From the NCBI GenBank assembly GCA_937910655.1, contig CALEMV010000192.1, positions 1 through 6,496 on the forward strand: a DNA stretch of 6,496 bases, read 5' to 3'. The stretch comes from an uncultured Solobacterium sp. Its GTDB lineage: Bacteria; Bacillota_I; Bacilli_A; Erysipelotrichales; Erysipelotrichaceae. The notes beneath the pieces are model-generated. The model was not told where the DNA came from. It saw only the letters and a program-made list of their open reading frames with translations, and ran no database searches. This document shows positions 1 through 5,738 of the stretch, one piece after another (the stretch's first letter is position 1; each line of letters opens with the position of its first letter). A program made the position numbers and the translations under genes.

Positions 1-143
1 ATATCCCATGGTGTCTTAAAATCAGGCTCACCAACACTAAGTGATATACAATCCGGTATTTCCGCAACCAAATCGAAGAATTTACGAATTCCCGATGGTT
101 TCATATTTACTGCTCTTTGTGCTACTAACTTTGTATAATCCAT
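1..143 (-). CDS. Class I/II PLP-dependent aminotransferase, N-terminal fragment
   Basis: Only the first 47 codons (plus two bases) are in the window; the gene runs off the left edge, so this is an incomplete view and not a broken gene. The ATG is at 141-143 and follows a good Shine-Dalgarno, GAGGT at 151-155, with a 7-base spacer. The peptide opens MDYTKLVAQRAVNMKPSGIR and continues with KFFDLVAEIPDCISLSVGEP and DFKTPW. The SGIR-KFFD segment and the 'ISL-x-VGEPDF-x-TP' signature are typical of the N terminus of fold-type I aspartate/aromatic-type aminotransferases, where the GEPDF loop lies near the substrate pocket. The PLP-binding lysine would be far downstream and cannot be checked. Substrate specificity cannot be read from this fragment, so no symbol is given. 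It is separated from the upstream genes by a terminator and probably has its own promoter. Confidence 0.88.
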   Translation of the reverse strand, partial: MDYTKLVAQRAVNMKPSGIRKFFDLVAEIPDCISLSVGEPDFKTPWD

Positions 144-150
144 AGTCTGT

Positions 151-155
151 ACCTC
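151..155 (-). promoter_or_regulatory. Ribosome binding site of the aminotransferase gene
   Basis: Read on the minus strand, GAGGT lies 7 bases before the ATG at 143. A second purine run, GAGGGG at 162-167, is further upstream and probably too close to the transcription start to act as the main site. The site supports the chosen start of the aminotransferase. Confidence 0.7.
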
Positions 156-168
156 GTACGTCCCCTCT

Positions 169-174
169 ATTATA
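169..174 (-). promoter_or_regulatory. Candidate -10 box of the aminotransferase promoter
   Basis: The minus strand carries a perfect TATAAT here, 25 bases before the aminotransferase ATG, which would give a short leader of roughly 18 bases. A -35 box at 16-18 bp spacing would fall in the 3' arm of the terminator hairpin. The hexamer at 17 bp, GGAGCA, is a poor match to TTGACA, and there is no TG extension. The promoter call therefore rests on the -10 box and on its position between a terminator and a gene start. Confidence 0.5.
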
Positions 175-180
175 CTCGAA

Positions 181-220
181 CTGTAAAAAAATGCTCCCTA
201 TGCAGGAACATTTTTTACAG
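181..220 (-). terminator. Intrinsic terminator ending the ftsX-to-membrane-protein gene run
   Basis: An inverted repeat has outer arms CTGTAAAAAAATG (181-193) and CATTTTTTACAG (209-220), which match except for one bulged A, and an inner TCC/GGA pairing beyond a C-A mismatch. Read on the minus strand, the core hairpin is followed by a run of seven T and preceded by an A-tract, the usual intrinsic terminator layout. It begins 22 bases past the stop of the small membrane protein gene (243-767). The near symmetry of the A- and T-tracts means it could also stop plus-strand transcripts, but no plus-strand gene ends here. Confidence 0.85.
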
Positions 221-242
221 TAATTTTCTTAACATCTAAAAC

Positions 243-767
243 CTAGAGTTTATCTGAATGTTGATTCAAAAACTCTTGGATGAAAAAATCTACTTTCTCT
301 CTTTCAGCGATGACGCTGACATTCATTTGCTTACCTATCTTCTTCTCATTAAATCCACAAAAGATAGGATTTTTGATTTTCATCGTTACCTTCGAACAAC
401 CAAGTGGAAGTTTACTTTCCTTTATTTCTTGAATATCTTCCAATGCAAATCGAAAATGCAATACACTATGTCCTCTACTTCCGTAAGTATAGTATTTTAA
501 AGAGTTGTTTTTATCAATTTCTAATTTCACTGCATTCAGATAGAAATAACAAACTAATAAACAAAGAAGTAGTGGTATACAAACAAGCGCAATAACAATA
601 ATCATCCTTCCTGATTCATCCGTTCCTTCATGAATCAAATTTTTTAATATCCACGTCACAATCAAAGAGAACGATATAATCGTCACAAAGGCTATCCAAT
701 TTAGTATCGTCTTATGTGGATATGTCAAAATCAGTTTCGATTCTTCTTGTACAGTATTTGTTTTCAT
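243..767 (-). CDS. Small two-helix membrane protein with C-terminal PH-like soluble domain, function unknown
   Basis: This is a 174-residue protein that I do not recognise as a named family. What is visible is a short polar N terminus, two hydrophobic helices at about residues 21-42 and 55-78 joined by a short acidic loop, and a soluble C-terminal half (about 80-174). That half has alternating beta-like stretches (KLEIDKNNSLKYYTY, LHFRFALEDIQEI, VTMKIKNPIF, MNVSVIA) and ends in an amphipathic helix around VDFFIQEFLNQ. This layout, two helices followed by a beta-rich domain with a 'LEDIQEI' strand-turn and a closing helix, resembles bacterial PH-domain (bPH/YcxB-like) membrane proteins, but the resemblance is by pattern only. 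The ATG lies 3 bases after the uvrB stop with only a weak GAG purine site (775-777) inside the end of uvrB. Expression is therefore probably coupled to uvrB translation. A terminator follows the TAG stop. Confidence 0.8.
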   Translation of the reverse strand: MKTNTVQEESKLILTYPHKTILNWIAFVTIISFSLIVTWILKNLIHEGTDESGRMIIVIALVCIPLLLCLLVCYFYLNAVKLEIDKNNSLKYYTYGSRGHSVLHFRFALEDIQEIKESKLPLGCSKVTMKIKNPIFCGFNEKKIGKQMNVSVIAEREKVDFFIQEFLNQHSDKL

Positions 768-770
768 AAT

Positions 771-2747
771 TTACTCTGATTTTAATTCAAAGAGAATATC
801 ACGAAGTTCAGCTGCTCTTTCAAAGTTTAAACTTGCGGCTGCCTCACGCATTTCAACTTCCATATCAGCGATGAGTTTTGCCTTATCTTTCTGAGAGAGT
901 TTTGCTTTCTTCTGCATGTATTTCGCAGCCATTTCTTTGGTCTCTTTACCACGAATCGCTTCTTCAACATTCTTCTTAACCGTTGTAGGTATTATGCCAT
1001 GTTCTGCATTATATGCTTCCTGAATCTTACGTCGACGTTCTGTTTCATTGATTGCATAACGCATGGAATCTGTCATGACATCTGCGTACATGTATACTTT
1101 ACCATTCGCATTACGGGCGGCACGTCCTATCGTCTGTATTAAAGAACGGTGGCTACGTAAGAAACCTTCCTTATCCGCATCTAAAATACATACCAGAGAT
1201 ACTTCTGGAATATCCAAACCTTCACGCAACAGGTTAATACCAACAATCGCATCAACCTTTCCTAAACGTAAATCACGAATAACTTCCGTACGCTCTAACG
1301 TCTTTGTCTCGTGATGTAAATACGCAATCTTATAACCACGTTCTTTGAGATATGCTGTTAAATCTTCAGCCATGCGTACAGTTAATGTTGTAATTAACAC
1401 ACGCTCATTGCGTTTGAGTCTAACATCCAGTGCCTCACAGATATCATCAATCTGCCCCTTGGTTGGCTTGACAGTAATCTTTGGATCGAGCAATCCTGTA
1501 GGACGAATAATCTGTTCTGTCACATGGTGATTAACTGCTTCTAATTCAAAGTCACCAGGTGTTGCGGAACAATATACAACCTGATTCATCATCGACTGGA
1601 ATTCATCAAATTTCATTGGACGATTTTCTAGTGCAGATGGTAAACGGAAACCATATTCCACCAATACTTCTTTACGTTGACGATCACCGTTATACATACC
1701 TCTTACCTGTGGTAAGGATACGTGTGATTCATCCACAAATAACAAGAAATCCTTAGGGAAGTAATCAAAGAGATTCCATGGACGTTGACCTACTTTTCTT
1801 CCATCGATATGCATAGAGTAGTTCTCAATACCAGAACAGTATCCATTCTCTCTTAAGGCTTCTAAATCAAAACGTGTACGCTGTTCTAAACGCTCTGCTT
1901 CAAGTGGTTTCCCCTTCTGACGGAAATACTCAAGTCGATCTTCAAGCTCTGCTTCAATCGCATCACACGCTCTTAACATTGTCTCCTTTGAGCGAGCATA
2001 TCCACTCGCTGGGAAGATGTTATAAAACTGGTATGCATTCATGGTCTTTCCTGTCAAAGGATCAATCTCAGTAATACGTTCAATCTCTTCACCAAACATC
2101 TCAATACGAATATTAAATTCATTTGTATAGGAAGGTGTTAAATCAATAATATCTCCACGCACACGTATCGTACCTCTTGTTTGGTCAACGTCATTACGTG
2201 AGTACTGTAGTTCAATCAAACGGCGCATCAAATCATTACGGTCAATGCTTTCTCCTACACGTATCGTATAGAACATGTTCTTATATTCAACAGGATCACT
2301 AGCCGCATAGATACACGCAACAGATGCGACTACAATCGTATCTCTTCTTTCCAGCAGAGAATTCAAAGTGGACTCACGGAACATATCCAACTCTTCATTA
2401 ATCGCAGCTGTCTTTTCAATATACATATCACTCTTAGGCATGTATGCCTCAGGTTGATAGTAGTCAAAGTTTGATACGAAGAACTCTACACGATTATGTG
2501 GGAATAATTCTTTAAACTCTGAATATAACTGGCCTGCCAATGTTTTATTGTGTGAAAACACAAGTGTCGGACGATTCATCTGGGCGATGATATTCGCCAT
2601 GGTAAATGTTTTACCAGTACCAGTAGCACCTTCTAGAACCTGCTCTTTCTTACCTGCATGCAGGCCAGCAACCAGTTCCGCAATCGCCTTTGGCTGGTCT
2701 CCCGTAGGCTTAAATGGTGATACAAGTTCAAACTTACGCTCATCCAT
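771..2747 (-). CDS. uvrB: UvrABC excinuclease subunit B (damage-verification helicase)
   Basis: UvrB receives damaged DNA from UvrA, verifies the lesion by inserting a beta-hairpin between the strands, and recruits UvrC for dual incision in nucleotide excision repair; it acts in the cytoplasm. At 658 residues it is full length for the family. Visible motifs are: Walker A GATGTGKT at 40-47 (Lys46); the damage-probing hairpin with YYQPEAY at 96-102; Walker B/DEAD-like DESH at 339-342; CSATPG at 393-398; the helicase C domain with [10 protein letters not shown] at 506-515; and the arginine-finger motif QTIGRAAR at 538-545. A C-terminal UVR domain (about 622-656) for UvrC contact ends [14 protein letters not shown]. 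No key residue is missing. The start overlaps the S41 protease stop by 8 bases (ATGGATGA) and has an AGGAAG site, so translation is probably coupled. The uvrA gene is not immediately downstream. Confidence 0.98.
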   Translation of the reverse strand: MDERKFELVSPFKPTGDQPKAIAELVAGLHAGKKEQVLEGATGTGKTFTMANIIAQMNRPTLVFSHNKTLAGQLYSEFKELFPHNRVEFFVSNFDYYQPEAYMPKSDMYIEKTAAINEELDMFRESTLNSLLERRDTIVVASVACIYAASDPVEYKNMFYTIRVGESIDRNDLMRRLIELQYSRNDVDQTRGTIRVRGDIIDLTPSYTNEFNIRIEMFGEEIERITEIDPLTGKTMNAYQFYNIFPASGYARSKETMLRACDAIEAELEDRLEYFRQKGKPLEAERLEQRTRFDLEALRENGYCSGIENYSMHIDGRKVGQRPWNLFDYFPKDFLLFVDESHVSLPQVRGMYNGDRQRKEVLVEYGFRLPSALENRPMKFDEFQSMMNQVVYCSATPGDFELEAVNHHVTEQIIRPTGLLDPKITVKPTKGQIDDICEALDVRLKRNERVLITTLTVRMAEDLTAYLKERGYKIAYLHHETKTLERTEVIRDLRLGKVDAIVGINLLREGLDIPEVSLVCILDADKEGFLRSHRSLIQTIGRAARNANGKVYMYADVMTDSMRYAINETERRRKIQEAYNAEHGIIPTTVKKNVEEAIRGKETKEMAAKYMQKKAKLSQKDKAKLIADMEVEMREAAASLNFERAAELRDILFELKSE

Positions 2748-4281
2748 TTAGGACTTCCTGTGCTTTCTGTAGTTGAACGTCATGTATCTTTGTTGTATTC
2801 CAATCTAATACCACAGCACTATAGAGTACACCAAATGTTTCTTTATCTAATACACCATCTACTGTAATACCTTTATCTGTTTCAAACTGACGTAATGCGA
2901 CTTCTGTTTGAGAGGAGAAATATCCATCTGTACGATCAACATCATAGCCTAAGTAATCTAAACATAATTGAGCAAATTTTACAGAGTCACTTACACTATC
3001 AAAAGCGTAACGATCCGTATCGCTCATCTTTGGCAAAGTAGTATACATCACTTCATGTAACTTCACTTCAACATCTGGTGTAATACCAACACCATTTACC
3101 CAAACATCATTTGGAGATGTCCACTTAGATGTTGTGTACTTTAGTGCTGATCCATCCTTAAATACACGAGATACCTGCACCGTACCCTTACCATAAGTTG
3201 TAACACCTAGTACGGTTACATCCTTGTGCTGTTCCTTAAGCGCCATCGTTAATACTTCAGAAGCACTCGCTGTATTCTTATTCACTAAGATAGCTATCTT
3301 CTTGATATTGTCATACATACCATCCGTTGTACGGATTTCCTCTACCGTTCCATCCGCATAAACCTGCTTCATCGCAAGTGTATCCTTAGGCAAGAAGTAT
3401 GACGCAATCCCTTGTAATGCGGTTAGATATCCACCGCCATTATCACGTAAGTCAATCACGATATTTGATACATTCGCATTCTTGAAATCATCAAGATACG
3501 CCTTAACTTCATTGGTTGTATTTTCACCGAACTGATAAATCTGTAAGTAACCAGTATTATCGCTGAGAATCTCACCAAATGCAGTTGCACTGACAGCTGC
3601 ACGTGTGATTGTAATCTCAATAGGTTGTTCCTGACGGATAAATTCAATCGTAACTTCTGTACCGCTATCACCCTGTACTAGATTCTTAATTTCTTCAGTT
3701 GTCTTACCTGCCAGTGATTCTCCATTGACTTTATTCATAATATCTCCAGCTTTTACACCAGCTTTATCTGCTGGTGAATTACGGAAGACACGTTCAATGA
3801 TATTAATACCATTGGCTTGTAAGAACTGCACACCAATCCCTACATAATTACGGTTGATCGAATCTGTAAACTTCTTCATTTCATCCGCAGTCATGTACTC
3901 CGTATGCTTATCAATCTCATTGGTTGTAATACCCTTTAGAGCCTGGTCTGTTAATTGTGTATTGATATTTTCTACCTGATCCGCAAAAAACCAATCATTC
4001 TCCATCACCTGTAAAACTCCGTTGATTTTCTCATCAGAATTTAAAGGAAGATTATTTATAACATTCTTTCGTGTAGGAGCCAAGGAAGATAATGGTAATA
4101 CGGAACCAAGTAACCAACCACCAACTAAGGCAACCACCACAAACGCTACTAAGAGAATACGTAGACGCTTTACCTTCTTCTGTTCTTGTTTTAAAGCCAC
4201 TTCTTCTGGCCATAAATGACGACGGAAAGGAATACTATATACCTTTTCATCGTTCTGTAATTCTTCTTTATTTTCGTCCAT
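2740..4281 (-). CDS. Membrane-anchored S41 C-terminal processing peptidase with PDZ and peptidoglycan-binding domains
   Basis: This is a serine protease of the CtpA/CtpB/Prc family, 513 residues. It has a charged cytoplasmic N terminus (1-40) and one transmembrane helix (about 41-63, [20 protein letters not shown]), with the rest outside the cell. A PDZ domain (about 143-226, with VGIGVQFLQ and [12 protein letters not shown]) is followed by the S41 fold, with [10 protein letters not shown] at 276-285. The TASASE motif (337-342) supplies the nucleophile, most likely Ser339. YGKGTVQ (363-369) supplies Lys365 and Gln369; the Ser-Lys-Gln dyad/triad spacing agrees with CtpB-type enzymes. A C-terminal PG_binding_1 domain (about 430-490) should tether it to peptidoglycan. 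The start is backed by GAGG at 4289-4292, 7 bases upstream. It lies downstream of the wall hydrolase gene across a hairpin and overlaps uvrB. The substrate is unknown; control of wall hydrolases or processing of exported proteins is an inference from context. I withhold ctpA/ctpB because orthology cannot be settled here. Confidence 0.95.
   Translation of the reverse strand: MDENKEELQNDEKVYSIPFRRHLWPEEVALKQEQKKVKRLRILLVAFVVVALVGGWLLGSVLPLSSLAPTRKNVINNLPLNSDEKINGVLQVMENDWFFADQVENINTQLTDQALKGITTNEIDKHTEYMTADEMKKFTDSINRNYVGIGVQFLQANGINIIERVFRNSPADKAGVKAGDIMNKVNGESLAGKTTEEIKNLVQGDSGTEVTIEFIRQEQPIEITITRAAVSATAFGEILSDNTGYLQIYQFGENTTNEVKAYLDDFKNANVSNIVIDLRDNGGGYLTALQGIASYFLPKDTLAMKQVYADGTVEEIRTTDGMYDNIKKIAILVNKNTASASEVLTMALKEQHKDVTVLGVTTYGKGTVQVSRVFKDGSALKYTTSKWTSPNDVWVNGVGITPDVEVKLHEVMYTTLPKMSDTDRYAFDSVSDSVKFAQLCLDYLGYDVDRTDGYFSSQTEVALRQFETDKGITVDGVLDKETFGVLYSAVVLDWNTTKIHDVQLQKAQEVLNG
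2754..2759 (-). promoter_or_regulatory. Ribosome binding site of uvrB, inside the S41 protease gene
   Basis: AGGAAG on the minus strand lies 6 bases before the uvrB ATG (2745-2747) and within the last codons of the S41 protease gene. It fixes the overlapping start: the protease TGA (2740-2742) lies inside the first codons of uvrB, so ribosomes finishing the protease can reinitiate on uvrB. Confidence 0.75.
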
Positions 4282-4288
4282 TTTACTG

Positions 4289-4293
4289 CCTCT
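4289..4293 (-). promoter_or_regulatory. Ribosome binding site of the S41 protease gene
   Basis: AGAGG on the minus strand lies 7 bases before the ATG at 4281. It lies just past the T-run of the upstream hairpin, so a transcript that escapes termination exposes this site directly. It supports the chosen start. Confidence 0.7.
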
Positions 4294-4301
4294 ATCTTTC
4301 T

Positions 4302-4333
4302 AAAAAGAGTCTCTATTTTAGAAGAGACTCTTT
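4302..4333 (-). terminator. Terminator-like hairpin between the M23 hydrolase and S41 protease genes
   Basis: AAAGAGTCTC (4304-4313) and GAGACTCTTT (4324-4333) are a perfect 10-base inverted repeat, 11 pairs if the next T-A is counted, around an AT-rich loop. On the minus strand the 3' arm runs into five to seven T (through 4302), as in an intrinsic terminator. It begins 10 bases after the hydrolase stop and ends about 20 bases before the protease ATG. The stem has only four G-C pairs and the T-run is short, so partial termination is more likely than a complete block. No convincing separate promoter is visible after it, which suggests read-through sets protease and uvrB levels. Confidence 0.65.
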
Positions 4334-4343
4334 GATGATATTT

Positions 4344-5738
4344 TTAATAACCAAATACTTCTTCTGGTTGAATACGACATGGAGCACCAACGCCATCACT
4401 GCAACGTCTGCCATATAAACCGTATCTTCCACCAGTCCAACCTGCACCAAAGCTTACGTCACCATTCCAGTTAGCAGCGTAGTACGCAAATCCAGACGCA
4501 TCTCCTAAGTAGAAGATTTCTACGTGACAGTGTGGTCCAGTCGTATTACCAGAGGAGCCTACCTGTCCAATCACATCACCTGCATTTACAATCGTACCAG
4601 TCGCAGCTGGTGTATTTAACGTCATGTGGAAGTAATCCACACCATACAAGCTACCATTTACCGTTACAAGCAAGATAACCTGGTTACCAGAATAGGAAGC
4701 ACCACCAAACTGATATCCACAACTATCGCCTAGATAACCAACTGTTGGACATCCATTAACACCTCTTAGTACAACACCATTGGCAACTGCACGAATTGTC
4801 GCACCATAACCAGCCGCAAAGTCATATCCCAAGTGAATACTACCATCTGGGTAAGACCAAGTACCAGCACTACGCCAAGCGCCATCAACTGGATAAGTCC
4901 AGCCATTTGTTGTTGGAATCGCCTCAATTTGAGCAGTGATACCCGCCATTAACGCATTGTTTTGTGCAATATCAGAGTTCTTTGTCTCGATTGAACCACG
5001 AAGTGCAGCTGCAGTCTTCTGTGCTGCCTCTTGGGCTATCTGCACATAAGTTTGTAAAGTAATGAGTTCCTTCTGTTGGTCTTGTTTTTCCTTCTTTTGA
5101 ATCTCTAGTTCATTCTTCGCAACAACAAGCTCTTCTTTTTGTTTGTTTAATGTTGCGATAATCTGAACAAGTTCATTCAAAGTCTTCTTATCGTATTGAG
5201 AAATTGTACTTAACCCATTCGCAATACGAATAAAGTCTGTGAAGTTATTTGCACCCATCAAAATATCAATATATTGATTTGTACGCATAGTAGGTTGATT
5301 CAATACCATACGTGTCTTTACTTTATCTTGTAGTTTATCTGCAGTCTTTTGATTTTGGTCAATCTCAGCCTGCTTAGAATCGATTTCCTTCTGCTTTGCG
5401 TCAATTTCAGCTTCTTTCTGTGTAATTTCAGCTTGTTTTGTATCAATCTGAGTCTGATACTCCGAAATCTTCGCTGCATATTTTGAGATATTGGCTTCCA
5501 TATCAGCCTTTTGAGCCTTCCAAGCCGCAATCTGTTGACTCATCTCTGCATTCTGAGACTCTAAGTAAGCCTTATATGCCTCACATGCACTAGCGTCATC
5601 CTTGCCGTAGTTTGTACAACGATTTAACCAATATTCCGAGTTGGAATAATCTTCATCCGCAATAACAGTACTCGATTGATTTCCAACCATAATCACAGCC
5701 ATCAACAGGCATAAACATATCTTCGTTAATTTTTTCAT
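4344..5738 (-). CDS. Secreted coiled-coil M23 peptidoglycan hydrolase (PcsB/CwlO/EnvC-like FtsEX partner)
   Basis: This is a 464-residue exported cell-wall endopeptidase. A signal peptide (1-27; MKK, hydrophobic core, probable cleavage after VIA) leads into a long coiled coil (about 55-275) with a near-perfect heptad block at 98-132. An M23 zinc metallopeptidase domain (about 280-415) follows. Its zinc site is complete: His302 and Asp306 (HLGYD), His371 (DYFHM), and His403/His405 in GPHCHVE. It is therefore probably a working enzyme, unlike the catalytically dead activator EnvC. A Gly- and aromatic-rich tail (413-464) carries C446 and C454. Other cysteine pairs are C41/C52 and C330/C340, the latter in a loop insertion of the M23 domain. 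The ATG overlaps the ftsX TGA (ATGA) with GAGGG 7 bases upstream, so it is coupled to ftsX. By analogy to known FtsEX systems, its coiled coil would bind the FtsX extracellular loop and be switched on by ATP hydrolysis. This partnership is inferred from adjacency and architecture. Confidence 0.93.
   Translation of the reverse strand: MKKLTKICLCLLMAVIMVGNQSSTVIADEDYSNSEYWLNRCTNYGKDDASACEAYKAYLESQNAEMSQQIAAWKAQKADMEANISKYAAKISEYQTQIDTKQAEITQKEAEIDAKQKEIDSKQAEIDQNQKTADKLQDKVKTRMVLNQPTMRTNQYIDILMGANNFTDFIRIANGLSTISQYDKKTLNELVQIIATLNKQKEELVVAKNELEIQKKEKQDQQKELITLQTYVQIAQEAAQKTAAALRGSIETKNSDIAQNNALMAGITAQIEAIPTTNGWTYPVDGAWRSAGTWSYPDGSIHLGYDFAAGYGATIRAVANGVVLRGVNGCPTVGYLGDSCGYQFGGASYSGNQVILLVTVNGSLYGVDYFHMTLNTPAATGTIVNAGDVIGQVGSSGNTTGPHCHVEIFYLGDASGFAYYAANWNGDVSFGAGWTGGRYGLYGRRCSDGVGAPCRIQPEEVFGY
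5343..5447 (-). repeat. Five tandem heptads (21-bp units) within the hydrolase coiled coil
   Basis: Residues 98-132 of the M23 hydrolase read IDTKQAE, ITQKEAE, IDAKQKE, IDSKQAE and IDQNQKT: five consecutive 7-residue units with Ile at the first position and K/Q/E elsewhere. At the DNA level they form diverged 21-bp units (variants of 'gcttgttttgtatcaatctg'). Such units can expand or contract in whole heptads without shifting the frame, which would change the length of the coiled-coil arm. Confidence 0.8.
5735..5738 (-). other. ATGA stop-start overlap coupling ftsX to the M23 hydrolase
   Basis: On the minus strand the ftsX TGA and the hydrolase ATG share bases in ATGA, with GAGGG 7 bases before the ATG, inside the end of ftsX. 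This arrangement usually keeps the output of two partner proteins in proportion, which fits an FtsX-hydrolase pair. Confidence 0.85.

Noticed and set aside
258..595. Plus-strand open frames opposite the small membrane protein gene
   Set aside because: They lie wholly antisense to a well-formed gene, give low-complexity peptides with no recognisable domain, and have no clear ribosome binding site.
1063..2751. Several plus-strand open frames of 60-83 codons opposite uvrB
   Set aside because: They mirror a fully conserved UvrB reading frame; the peptides show no family features.
4315..4320. TAAAAT in the hairpin loop as a -10 box for the S41 protease
   Set aside because: The hexamer 17 bases upstream is AAATAT, far from TTGACA, and there is no extended -10. 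The match is expected by chance in AT-rich DNA.
4022..4418. Plus-strand open frames spanning the protease start and the hairpin
   Set aside because: They cross the minus-strand start region and hairpin, resemble no family and lack a supporting ribosome site.
5343..5447. The 21-bp units as a CRISPR or intergenic repeat array
   Set aside because: They are in-frame, diverged, without spacers, and are fully explained by coiled-coil heptads.
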